A stretch of 64,000 bases of DNA from Claveliimonas ammoniilytica (GTDB lineage: Bacteria > Bacillota > Clostridia > Lachnospirales > Lachnospiraceae): positions 1-64,000 of the forward strand of contig NZ_JAOQJV010000010.1 in the NCBI RefSeq assembly GCF_025567415.1, in the 5' to 3' direction. The notes beneath the pieces were generated by a model. That model searched no databases. It worked only from the letters and a program-made list of their open reading frames with translations, and was not told the origin of the DNA. Shown piece after piece: positions 9,169 to 16,917 of this stretch; the first letter of the stretch is position 1, and each line of letters opens with the position of its first letter. The position numbers and the translations under genes were made by a program.

Positions 9169-9588
9169 TTAAAACCAGCTTATTTTTTCATTTCTAAATT
9201 GAGGGTTATCGCTGTGCTGATATGGATTGTAGTTATTCAAATTGCAACCATATTCTTTTAATGATTTGATTTTGTTATCTTCTGTCCATTCAATTAAGGA
9301 AATACCGTCAAATTCTTCAACACTTCCCGTATTCATTTCATTTTTAAAATACCATTCTACGACAGTTTGATTTTCTTTATGAAAGAACTGTTTAATATCC
9401 CAAATAATGACTTTACCACGAGTATTCCATTCATTAAACCAATGTTTTACTGTTTTAAGATTTTCATATTTAGGACACCAGCTTTCCGTATAAACAACAT
9501 CTTCTGTAAAAATTTTATCCATTCCTAAATCTTGCTGTTTAAGCCACATATCGAACCATAAGCGAATGATTTTTTCTCTCTCATTCAT
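9169..9588 (-). CDS. NTF2/SnoaL-like cargo protein
   Basis: A 139-residue protein with the alpha+beta cone pattern of the NTF2/SnoaL superfamily: an N-terminal helix with IRLWFDMWLKQQDL, then FTEDVVYTESW, a central helix with VKHWFNEW, and strands VIIWDIKQFF, TVVEWYFKNE and FDGISLIEW. Members bind small ligands or act as isomerases or hydrolases; no substrate can be predicted. I chose ATG 9588 over an upstream ATG because GAGGTG sits 7 nt before it. The gene is AT-richer than the conjugation genes around it and is flanked by terminator-like repeats, so it looks like cargo acquired separately. Confidence 0.75.
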   Translation of the reverse strand: MNEREKIIRLWFDMWLKQQDLGMDKIFTEDVVYTESWCPKYENLKTVKHWFNEWNTRGKVIIWDIKQFFHKENQTVVEWYFKNEMNTGSVEEFDGISLIEWTEDNKIKSLKEYGCNLNNYNPYQHSDNPQFRNEKISWF

Positions 9589-9601
9589 AATAAAACACCT
9601 C

Positions 9602-9629
9602 AATCCTAAGCCCAATTACTTTGTAAATA
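9602..9629. repeat. Degenerate copy of the cargo-edge repeat
   Basis: The segment starting TCAATCCTAAG and ending CTTTGT matches 9118-9143 (the inner part and tail of repeat copy A) at most positions but has lost the complementary arm, so it no longer forms a good terminator. It sits between the acetyltransferase pseudogene and the NTF2-like gene, i.e. again at the 3' side of a cargo gene. Confidence 0.5.
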
Positions 9630-9648
9630 ATGAAGTTGAAAATTTATT

Positions 9649-10154
9649 TTATAGAATTTTTGCCATATAAAACTCATCAACAAAGGAACCAGCAACAAAC
9701 ATTGATTTTTTTCTTATTCCTTCAATTTTAAAACCATTTTTTTCATACAAATTTTTTGCAGTATTATTACAACATTCAACTGTCAGTTCCAAACGGACAA
9801 TATTATTTGTTTTAGCCCATAAATCTAAATTATTAAAAAAAGTAGTTCCAATACCTTTTCCTCTATATTTTTTAAGATACCTATAACAATATATGCCGTA
9901 TGAAAATTTCTTTCAAATTTTCCTCTTTCTGCTCTAATATAACCAACTATTTTGTCATTTTTTGTTGCCACCTGCAAAAAATCAAAACCTTGAATTACAT
10001 TGTCTTGAATATCTAATTTTAATTCTTGAACAGTAGTTTTCGCTTTTCTTTCATTTGGTTCGTACATCATGTAATCTGTTTCAGTATCTAAACAATTTAA
10101 TAACTCCCAAAAATCTTTTATTCTATTGATTTCCAAATTGCTATAAATAATCAT
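9649..10154 (-). pseudogene. GNAT-family N-acetyltransferase, frameshifted
   Basis: The first 92 or so codons encode the N-terminal part of a GNAT acetyltransferase (including VATKNDKIVGYIRAERGKF and TAYIVIGIL). The frame then breaks at a run of six T on the + strand (9868-9873; six A in the mRNA). Adding one A restores an intact continuation with the acetyl-CoA-binding motif KKYRGKGIGTTFF, then LDLWAKTNNIVRLELTVE, LYEKNGFKIEG and a stop at 9649. The full product would be about 168 residues. This is either a true one-base deletion (pseudogene), a reversible slipped-strand change or a sequencing error; the rest of the gene shows no other damage, which argues for a recent event. Confidence 0.85.
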
Positions 10155-10232
10155 ATTTTCAACCTCAAATCGTATTCACTTTATTTCATATTCTAAATTA
10201 TACCATTCTCATATCAGCACCACAATAAAATT

Positions 10233-10454
10233 TTATGCACCAATAATTTTATTGAACAGCTCTAACAGTACATCTTTCACACCGCCAGCATTGAACACCA
10301 AGCCGACAGCAATTAAGGCAACTACCAAGAAGCCGATAAGTTTGGAAAACTCACGCTTGAACCCTAAGTAGATACCGATAACCACAATCGCCATAAGCAC
10401 TAAGCTCTGTGCGTTTGATAAAAACCATTGATATAAATTTTGTCCGAAATTCAT
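10233..10454 (-). CDS. Small conjugation membrane protein (Tn916 Orf19-like)
   Basis: A 73-residue protein with two transmembrane helices (about residues 15-30 and 38-58) that ends with LELFNKIIGA. It lies immediately after the DUF3789 gene (stop and start adjoin) and downstream of the relaxase, the position of Orf19 in Tn916 and of the small membrane protein ConC/TcpD in related systems. It is probably an inner-membrane part of the mating channel. Two cargo genes separate it from the ardA block. Confidence 0.8.
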   Translation of the reverse strand: MNFGQNLYQWFLSNAQSLVLMAIVVIGIYLGFKREFSKLIGFLVVALIAVGLVFNAGGVKDVLLELFNKIIGA

Positions 10455-10589
10455 TTAATTGTCCTCGCTTTCTTCTAATTGTTTCATTTCATAGTCAGCT
10501 TCTTTGCCAACATTCAAAATACACATCAAGACTACGCCGATACCCATTCCCATAGATACCAGCAGGAAGTCTTTTAATAATACCCACAT
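10455..10589 (-). CDS. DUF3789-like 44-residue membrane protein
   Basis: A 44-codon gene: one hydrophobic helix (about residues 5-26, LLKDFLLVSMGMGIGVVLMC) followed by a charged tail ending EESEDN. AGGAGTG precedes the ATG by 6 nt. Its stop codon directly abuts the ATG of the Orf19-like gene, and it begins 12 nt after the relaxase stop. Proteins of this size and form (DUF3789) are a regular companion of Tn916-type relaxase genes. Role unknown. Confidence 0.8.
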   Translation of the reverse strand: MWVLLKDFLLVSMGMGIGVVLMCILNVGKEADYEMKQLEESEDN

Positions 10590-10601
10590 TTTTTATCACT
10601 C

Positions 10602-11792
10602 CTAACTTTCTACTAAATCTTTTGCAGGGGTCGTCTGCTGTTTGATTATCATTTCATGCTTTTCTGTGAGCTTTGCCTGCTGTTCGATTGTTTCCATGTA
10701 GTCTGTACCGTTTCCTTTATCAATCTTTTTCAGCATTTTCAAGGTCGGTGCTACCTGCCTTTGTACCCACCGCAATGTACGGTCTAAGGTGTAAGGCTCT
10801 GGCTTTGTCGTCAGCTTCAAACTCTGTCTGTTATCGCCGATAAACCAAGCCCAGCGGTCATTGAGTTTCCAGTCATTTTTCCGCTTGTCCGGTTCTTCAT
10901 CAACAAACCGCACATACTGGTTGATGATAGAAAAGGCGGTCTGCTCTGCGTCATAGTAGGTCAGCAAATCCCGTACTGCATAATAGGCACGTTCATTTCT
11001 AAGCCGTATCTCAAAACGGTTGATAACGTCGGCTTCTTCCAGCGGTGTCCCTAACTTGACGTACTGCTCATAGTCCTTTTCATAGATACAGAAATACACA
11101 TCTGATTTCAGCGAACCAAGATAAAGGGTACGCCCCATATATTCTCTGTCGTCCTCTCTGTGCTTGATAAGTTCGCCCGACTGGTAAAACTTATAGCTTC
11201 TGGACTTTCCAATATATTCCCGTTTCCTACATTTTTCCGCAAGCTCTGGAATATCCAAAATGCCCGTATGGTCGTTAATAGCAAGGTCGATACGCTTCAT
11301 CACGCCACCGTCTATGAGTGCGTCCATGAAGAAGTCATACCAGCTTCTTTGCTGTGCCAGCAGGTAACTTTCAAACTGCCTGCAACCACGCCCCTTTAAC
11401 TCTAAAAGGACACCTTTTTCTTCGTCAGCCGACGTATAGATAAAGATGTCCCCTAAAGAATAATGCTCCGTATAGCTGTAACGCCCGTAATCTTCATGGA
11501 GCATATAATTGATATTCAGTTTTAATATATTTTTGATGATGTGCTGTATATCCAGCGTGGGAAAACGAATTTTCACATAATCAAACAGCATGGTAAGCGG
11601 TGCTTCTGGATTGAACCTTGCCAGTTCTTTATGCAGAGTTTCCAAAAGCTCCTTTGACGGCTTCATTTTTCCGCTTTCTATCTTATTGAGATATTCTCTT
11701 GTGATACCAGAAGCCACCGCCAGCCTGCCTTGTGAGATACCGTAAGCAATCCGTTTCTCCCGTAATTCTTTTATCCATTGTTCTTCATTCAG
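10602..11792 (-). CDS. Tn916 Orf20-type relaxase (MobT / Rep_trans family)
   Basis: A relaxase of about 396 residues that nicks oriT and starts rolling-circle replication and transfer. The N-terminus is an XRE-type HTH (WIKELREKRIAYGISQGRLA then ITREYLNKIESGKM); the main part is the replication-initiation-factor (Rep_trans) domain with RIDLAINDHTG (metal-binding region) and YYDAEQ/FSIINQYVRF downstream. The start is odd: no ATG, GTG or TTG lies in frame ahead of the HTH. The best candidate is CTG 11792, 7 nt after GGGGG. The first in-frame canonical codon, GTG 11717, would remove half of the HTH, so I reject it as the normal start. Confidence 0.88.
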   Translation of the reverse strand: MNEEQWIKELREKRIAYGISQGRLAVASGITREYLNKIESGKMKPSKELLETLHKELARFNPEAPLTMLFDYVKIRFPTLDIQHIIKNILKLNINYMLHEDYGRYSYTEHYSLGDIFIYTSADEEKGVLLELKGRGCRQFESYLLAQQRSWYDFFMDALIDGGVMKRIDLAINDHTGILDIPELAEKCRKREYIGKSRSYKFYQSGELIKHREDDREYMGRTLYLGSLKSDVYFCIYEKDYEQYVKLGTPLEEADVINRFEIRLRNERAYYAVRDLLTYYDAEQTAFSIINQYVRFVDEEPDKRKNDWKLNDRWAWFIGDNRQSLKLTTKPEPYTLDRTLRWVQRQVAPTLKMLKKIDKGNGTDYMETIEQQAKLTEKHEMIIKQQTTPAKDLVES

Positions 11793-11980
11793 AACTATAC
11801 CCCCAATCTGTAAAGTGTGAAGTTTTTTAAGGCGACTTCACAACTGAATTTTGCTAGGAAATCATGCCAGAAGCCTTATGTTTCCTATGTTTTTTCTCTA
11901 TTGTCTATTTGCAAACGTACCCCTCTGTTAGATACCGAGGGGTTTTACCTGCTGGCGTGGCTTCGCCACACCAGCAACGG
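11793..11980. other. Probable oriT region (relaxase-coupling ATPase intergenic)
   Basis: A 188-bp gap between the relaxase and coupling-ATPase genes, the position of oriT in Tn916. It holds three hairpins: GTGAAGT/ACTTCAC (11817-11841), ACCCCTC/GAGGGGT (11919-11943) and GCTGGcGTGGC/GCCACaCCAGC with a TTC loop (11951-11975, last part reaching the start of orf21's 3' end). The GTACCCC stretch just before the second hairpin is a plausible nick-region sequence, but the nick position cannot be set from sequence alone. Confidence 0.7.
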
Positions 11981-13375
11981 CTAGTCCGTGCCGTCGCCTT
12001 TCGCTTCGCACGTCGCCGTCACGTCCTGCCTTGCTTGTGCAAGAGAACCGATAGTCTGCAAAAAATCATGTCCTTTCGGGACTAAAGGCGTATAAAATTC
12101 ACTTATAACACTTGTTCCCACATCACAATAGCCACGCCCCTTGATACGCTTCTGGAAAAACTGCTTTTTCACATCTGAACCAAACAGCATACCGTAACCT
12201 AATTCGCTGATACGCCCAAGTCCCACACGGAAATTGAAGTTATCTCTGATACCATCTGAAAAATACTTTGCGTCTGGACGCTGGCAGGCAACAATAAGGA
12301 AATAACCTGCTTGTCGCCCTAACATAACGATTTTCTTTAACTGGCTAAGTAAGCTCACGCTTTCTTTTGTCCCCAACATTTCAAAAAACGCCACATATTC
12401 ATCAAAGATAAGAAAGCAGGGTGGAAGTCCCAGATAGGCGTAGTTTTCGCCCGTCTTATAGTTCGGGTGTTGCTTCATTTCCTCACTTCGCCGTACCATG
12501 CCCTCATAAAAGGCATTGACGCATTCAATCATTTCTTCTTTGGTGTGATAGACATTAGGCATGACTGTTCCCAAGTCTGCAAGGTCGCTGTTCTTAGGGT
12601 CTAAAATGTAAAGGATAGCGTCAGTATGCAGTAGGGCTTCAATGAGCGTCAGCAGAAAATAGGTTTTACCGCCACCAGTCCCACCAGCGATAAGGGCGTG
12701 AGGGAGTGCGTCATATTCCCAGACAAGATTTTTCATCAGCTTTAGACAGCCGTTTTCTGCCCGTACTTCATCAATGGTAATACGGTTCGCTATCATATCA
12801 TAAAGCAGAGTATATTCGATATATCCGTCATGCAAGGTCTTGTCGGTCAGCTCACAATACAAACCACTTTCCAATTTATCCTCTAACCGTAAAAGCTGGT
12901 CTTGATATTTTCCCAACGTGATTTCACAGCGGATATGGAGCAGTCCCTTTTCCATTTGATAATAAATCTTCGGAAACCAGACGATTTTTTCCCTTGATCT
13001 GCTTTGCAGGTCAGTAAAAAAACCGCTGTCTTGTACGGTATCGGCTTCATACCACTTATTTTCCAACACCATTCTTGCCAGCTTTTGACGGTGCAGGAGC
13101 TTCTTGAAACTGTCGTAACAGAAGCGGTAATACAGAAAAGCGACCAATACACAAGCACCAGTCGCTATCAGTATGGTTATGAAGTTGTAAGGGGAGAGTG
13201 TCAAGCCATTCTCTAACAAGCTGAAATGCTCCCAATCGGTACGCATGAGCTGTTTCATATTCAGTAGCAGGAGAACCGCCACAAATATAAACAGAAGCGT
13301 TCCTATGGAAAAATGGTAAACAAGGTGCTTGTCGCTGGCTCTGATACGGTGTCCTTTATTCCAAATCTTACGCAT
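11981..13375 (-). CDS. Tn916 Orf21, FtsK/TcpA-type coupling ATPase
   Basis: A 464-residue coupling protein, the length expected for Tn916 Orf21 / ICEBs1 ConQ / TcpA. Two N-terminal transmembrane helices (about 25-42 and 58-80) anchor it, and the FtsK/HerA motor follows: Walker A GGTGGGKTYF (about 231), Walker B CFLIFDEYVAFFE (about 325) and the segment ACQRPDAKYF. It links the relaxase-DNA complex to the channel. The C-terminus TCEAKGDGTD runs to the edge of the oriT-like region. GGAGTGA precedes the ATG. No defect visible. Confidence 0.95.
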   Translation of the reverse strand: MRKIWNKGHRIRASDKHLVYHFSIGTLLFIFVAVLLLLNMKQLMRTDWEHFSLLENGLTLSPYNFITILIATGACVLVAFLYYRFCYDSFKKLLHRQKLARMVLENKWYEADTVQDSGFFTDLQSRSREKIVWFPKIYYQMEKGLLHIRCEITLGKYQDQLLRLEDKLESGLYCELTDKTLHDGYIEYTLLYDMIANRITIDEVRAENGCLKLMKNLVWEYDALPHALIAGGTGGGKTYFLLTLIEALLHTDAILYILDPKNSDLADLGTVMPNVYHTKEEMIECVNAFYEGMVRRSEEMKQHPNYKTGENYAYLGLPPCFLIFDEYVAFFEMLGTKESVSLLSQLKKIVMLGRQAGYFLIVACQRPDAKYFSDGIRDNFNFRVGLGRISELGYGMLFGSDVKKQFFQKRIKGRGYCDVGTSVISEFYTPLVPKGHDFLQTIGSLAQARQDVTATCEAKGDGTD

Positions 13376-13395
13376 AAATCAATCACTCCTTTCTG

Positions 13396-13432
13396 GGTAC
13401 GAAAAAAGCAGTCAATCATAAGACTAACTGCT
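13396..13432 (-). terminator. Rho-independent terminator, repeat copy B at cargo edge
   Basis: Near-identical (35 of 37 bases) to the terminator at 9102-9138. The minus-strand stem has loop TTAT or TTAG and is followed by TTTTTT. It lies 14 bp after the histidine-kinase stop and 20 bp before the orf21 start, so it isolates the two-component/ABC cargo from the downstream coupling ATPase. Confidence 0.85.
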
Positions 13433-13446
13433 ATAAAAAGTTATTT

Positions 13447-14334
13447 TCACAAATCAAACACAATGCAAATATTAAGCATTTCATTGTTATACTCGGCTGA
13501 AATTGTACCATTCATCTTTTCAACTAATGCTTTTGAAATAGACAATCCCAGTCCAGTTGAATTTCTAGCATTATTAACTGTATAAAATCGGCCAAATAAT
13601 TTTCCAACTTCTATTTCAGTCAAATTTGAAGCATGGTTTATAAAATGAATTTCTCCATTTTCAAATAATGTAACTTCTAAATCACCATTACTGTACTTGA
13701 CCACATTATTCAATAAATTTGCAAATATTCTTGATAATGCGGAACGGTCAAGATTACGAACTATCTTTTTCTGTGGAATGATAATCTTAGGAGAAATTTG
13801 CTTTTCTTTTAAAATTGTATAAAATGAAGCGATACTTTCCTCTAATACATTGTTAATAGTAATAGGTTCAATTTTTAAATCTTCTTCTGAAGTTAAAATC
13901 ACAGAATAACGAAATAATTCTTCTGTTAGTTGTTTTAGCATTTCTGTACGATTTTTTATGACAGCAATATATCTATTCACTTTTTCACTTTTTTCTTCTT
14001 GTTCAAGTAAATCCAAATAGCCATATATTGCGGTTAGCGGTGTGCGTAAATCGTGAGAAACATTTGTAACAGCATTTTTTAATTCTATATCGCCTTTTTG
14101 AAATTTTCTGCGTTCAGCTCGGAGCTTTCGTAGCTGGATATTTATTTCATTTGCTAAATGACACATATATTTATCGTTGCTTGAAATATCAATCAGAGTA
14201 TTACTATCGGTTATGAGCTTTTCAGCGAATGAACATTCTATTTCTTTTGCAGATTTTCGTAATAAATGTATCTTGATAAGTAACAAGACAATCACTAAAA
14301 TCAGTCCACTTATGAAAAGCCATAACCATAGCAT
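13447..14334 (-). CDS. Sensor histidine kinase of cargo ABC module
   Basis: A 295-residue histidine kinase with a single N-terminal transmembrane helix (about 3-20), almost no extracellular part, and a standard kinase core: HisKA H-box VSHDLRTPLT (His94), N-box FANLLNNVVKYS (about 215), and G-box TGLGLSISKALVEKMNG (about 258). It is last in an operon with an ABC-2 permease and ATPase. The lack of a sensor domain is typical of kinases that sense through a partner transporter (antimicrobial-peptide or lantibiotic defence systems). GGAGTGA precedes the ATG, and a strong terminator follows the stop. Confidence 0.92.
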   Translation of the reverse strand: MLWLWLFISGLILVIVLLLIKIHLLRKSAKEIECSFAEKLITDSNTLIDISSNDKYMCHLANEINIQLRKLRAERRKFQKGDIELKNAVTNVSHDLRTPLTAIYGYLDLLEQEEKSEKVNRYIAVIKNRTEMLKQLTEELFRYSVILTSEEDLKIEPITINNVLEESIASFYTILKEKQISPKIIIPQKKIVRNLDRSALSRIFANLLNNVVKYSNGDLEVTLFENGEIHFINHASNLTEIEVGKLFGRFYTVNNARNSTGLGLSISKALVEKMNGTISAEYNNEMLNICIVFDL

Positions 14335-14348
14335 AATTTTTCACTCCT

Positions 14349-15176
14349 TTACTTTAAATCTTTTTTCTTGAAAATCCAAACACCTGCACCAGTTGTAAGT
14401 ATAACGATTACTAAGGAATATATAGGCAATCGTGTTAAATTAACAACTTGCATTGTTGAACATTGAATTGCTTGACCGCCTGGATTTACATCATAAATGA
14501 ATTGCACAATTTCTCGTTTTGTTCCGTCTAAATATTTTGGATTTTCCATTTCTTGAGCTGTGTTTTCTCCATTTTCTCCTATCGAATAAGCTGGAATAGT
14601 TTTTGGAGCGTCCAACATTCTATTACACATTGCACCAGCAAACAAAAGCCCAAATGAAAATAGAATACAAGCTACTGCAATAATAGCTTTATTTTGAGAG
14701 AGCATTGCTACAAGTGTGAAAAGAGAAGCAAATGTAACTGATAAAACCAAGACAGTTATTCCTATCATTACAATCATTTTCATATCAGCAACAAAAAATC
14801 CAAGTAAAGGAATTCCAACGCTGAGATACGGAACAAAAAACACAATACACATTGTAATTGCAATAATAGAACAAGTTACCATATTTGATAAATAAATAGT
14901 TTCTCTTTTCTGTCCTACGATAATTTTGTTTCTGATTGTTCCGTCATTATGTTCTGTACCGATAAAAAGACTACAAAATACAGCAAGAATAATTCCTATG
15001 AACAATGCACACATGAAAAATCCATTGTCAAGATTATTGATATATCCAGACTGTTTCATATCCCTATATCTCAATAGTGGGCTAGCTATTCCAATCACAA
15101 ACATAAAAGCTAATGAACCCCTAAAACATTTATTTTTCCTTAATCGAAAGAAATTAGCAGATAATAATTTATTCAT
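14349..15176 (-). CDS. ABC-2 type transporter permease of cargo module
   Basis: A 275-residue permease with six predicted membrane helices (about 20-38, 55-75, 105-130, 135-160, 165-190 and 245-268) and a conserved small loop before the last helix. It partners the ATPase just upstream; the ATPase stop overlaps this start by 8 nt. I took ATG 15176 (GGGGGT 7 nt upstream) over GTG 15185. The arrangement ATPase-permease-kinase with a separate regulator resembles bacteriocin/lantibiotic self-protection or resistance cassettes carried on gut ICEs; the actual substrate is unknown. Confidence 0.88.
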   Translation of the reverse strand: MNKLLSANFFRLRKNKCFRGSLAFMFVIGIASPLLRYRDMKQSGYINNLDNGFFMCALFIGIILAVFCSLFIGTEHNDGTIRNKIIVGQKRETIYLSNMVTCSIIAITMCIVFFVPYLSVGIPLLGFFVADMKMIVMIGITVLVLSVTFASLFTLVAMLSQNKAIIAVACILFSFGLLFAGAMCNRMLDAPKTIPAYSIGENGENTAQEMENPKYLDGTKREIVQFIYDVNPGGQAIQCSTMQVVNLTRLPIYSLVIVILTTGAGVWIFKKKDLK

Positions 15177-16083
15177 GTCTTGCACCCCCTACCAAGCTAA
15201 CAAAATAACTTTCTAAACTTTCATCATGTTCATGTATCGAAATAACTTCACAATCTTTTTTGGATAATTCTGTCGTTAATTTTGAAATATTAACTTTTTC
15301 AAAAATATCCGCTTCTGTATTAGAAAGTATTTTATATTCAATGTTCATAGTGTCTAAAACATAAGCAAGGGTTTTTGTGCTTGATACTTTTAAATGAGTA
15401 CATTTTCGGCATTTACTTTCCAATTCAATAGAGCTAATCTGTTTTATCATTTTACCATTGTCAATAAAGCCATAGTATGTTGCCAGTTTTGATAGCTCGT
15501 CTAATATATGACTAGAAATCAAAACGGTAATTCCATGTTCTTGATTGAGCTTCAAGATCAATTCCCTAATTTCTATAATTCCTTGTGGGTCAAGTCCATT
15601 GACTGGCTCATCAAGAACGAGAAAATCTGGCGAACCTGCAAGAGCAACCGCAATACCTAGTCTTTGACGCATACCAAGAGAAAAATTTTTTGTTTTTTTA
15701 TTTCCCGTATTTTCAAGACCAACTAATTTTAATATTTCGGAAATTCCATCATCAGAGGGAATACCTAATACTTTGTATTGCTCCTTTAAATTTTCATACG
15801 CTGTTAAATCAACATAAATTGACGGTGTTTCTACGATTGCTCCCATTCTGCGACGAGATTTTGTAATGTCCTTATCTATGTGCTTTTTGCCATAAAGAAC
15901 ATAGTCGCCAGATGTAGGCTCTTGTAAACCACATATCAACCGTATAAGAGTTGTTTTGCCTGCTCCGTTTTTGCCGATAAGACCATAAATCGAACCTTTA
16001 GGCACATTCATTGATAAGCCGTTGAGTGCTTTAAAATGCCCGTAGTTCTTACATAAAGAATTTGTTTTAAGAACATATTCCAT
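15169..16083 (-). CDS. ABC transporter ATPase of cargo module
   Basis: A 304-residue ATPase of the BcrA/CcmA-like family. Walker A GKNGAGKTT (about 37), Q-loop region, signature NFSLGMRQR (about 135), Walker B FLVLDEPVNGLDP (about 153) and H-loop LISSHIL (about 191). The C-terminal 90 residues form the extension common to antibiotic-peptide exporters. AGGAGGT precedes the ATG. Upstream, between this gene and the response-regulator stop, are four direct repeats likely to be bound by that regulator. Confidence 0.93.
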   Translation of the reverse strand: MEYVLKTNSLCKNYGHFKALNGLSMNVPKGSIYGLIGKNGAGKTTLIRLICGLQEPTSGDYVLYGKKHIDKDITKSRRRMGAIVETPSIYVDLTAYENLKEQYKVLGIPSDDGISEILKLVGLENTGNKKTKNFSLGMRQRLGIAVALAGSPDFLVLDEPVNGLDPQGIIEIRELILKLNQEHGITVLISSHILDELSKLATYYGFIDNGKMIKQISSIELESKCRKCTHLKVSSTKTLAYVLDTMNIEYKILSNTEADIFEKVNISKLTTELSKKDCEVISIHEHDESLESYFVSLVGGARHE

Positions 16084-16129
16084 GATTTTTACCTCCTGTT
16101 TTCTGATATAGTTATTCTATCTTGTAAGA

Positions 16130-16170
16130 GTAAAGAAAACGGTAAAGAAAACAGTAAAGAAACAGTAAAG
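16130..16170 (-). promoter_or_regulatory. Four direct repeats, likely response-regulator operator, with promoter
   Basis: GTAAAG occurs four times on the + strand at 16130, 16142, 16154 and 16165 (spacing 12, 12 and 11 bp, about one helical turn), each followed by AAAAC or AAAC. On the coding strand they read CTTTAC and lie just upstream of a good -10 (TAGAAT at 16114-16119) that has no recognisable -35. Direct repeats at helical spacing next to a weak -35 are the usual binding layout of OmpR/PhoB-type activators, so this is probably where the cargo regulator activates ATPase-permease-kinase expression. Confidence 0.7.
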
Positions 16171-16172
16171 AT

Positions 16173-16835
16173 TTATTCTGTTCTCATTTTAAATCCAATT
16201 CCCCAAACAGCTTCAATATAATCTTTTCCACTTATATCACGAAGTTTTTTTCTTAAATTACTAATGTGCATTTTTAATGAGCTTTCAGTACAGTCTGGTG
16301 TGTCCTCACTAATTTTTTCTAAAAGAAATGACTTTACAATAACTTGCTTCGGATTTTGTATTAACAATTTCAAAATAGCATATTCCGTTCTCGTCAGTTT
16401 TACTTTTTTGTCCTCTATGAACACTTCATAAGTAAATGTATCCAATGTAATATCTTCAAATTCTAATGTTCTGTTTAATGAGGGTGTTTTAACTCTAAGT
16501 GCAACAGTAATTCTTGCCAATAATTCTTTTGTATCAAAAGGCTTAGTAACATAATCAACTGCACCACCAAGTAAAAGAGATACCTTATCTTCAACATCTA
16601 CTTTTGCACTCATAACAATAATGGGAATATCTGATATTTGTGGTAATAATTCTTCCCCAGACAATCCCGGTAACATTAAGTCTAGCAAAATCAAATCTGG
16701 TTTTGTATCTGCTAAAAATAATAATGCTTCTGTACCAGAGTAAGCATGGGAAACCATATATCTTTCATGTACTAAAACTTCGTCCAACATTTTGTTTATA
16801 TGAATATCATCATCAACAATTAAGATATGCTTCAT
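16173..16835 (-). CDS. OmpR/PhoB-family response regulator of cargo module
   Basis: A 220-residue response regulator: receiver domain (1-115) with the acidic pair DDD at 8-10, phospho-acceptor Asp52 in LLDLMLPG, Ser/Thr switch in IVMSAK and Lys in VTKPFD; winged-helix DNA-binding domain (about 128-220) ending AVWGIGFKM. I chose ATG 16835 because GGAG lies 8 nt before it; ATG 16841 is too close to that site. It is probably the partner of the kinase two genes downstream. Two TATAAT boxes upstream (about 16849-16877) suggest its own promoter. Confidence 0.93.
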   Translation of the reverse strand: MKHILIVDDDIHINKMLDEVLVHERYMVSHAYSGTEALLFLADTKPDLILLDLMLPGLSGEELLPQISDIPIIVMSAKVDVEDKVSLLLGGAVDYVTKPFDTKELLARITVALRVKTPSLNRTLEFEDITLDTFTYEVFIEDKKVKLTRTEYAILKLLIQNPKQVIVKSFLLEKISEDTPDCTESSLKMHISNLRKKLRDISGKDYIEAVWGIGFKMRTE

Positions 16836-16917
16836 TTTCATCACTCCATTATATTTGATATGAAATAATTATACCGTTATGCAGTATGCTCTACAATATA
16901 ATTTTTACTCGGCAATC

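Noticed and set aside
16130..16170. The four GTAAAG repeats as a CRISPR-like or iteron array
   Set aside because: Units are only 11-12 bp without spacers, and they sit at a promoter next to an OmpR-type regulator, so an operator is the simpler reading.
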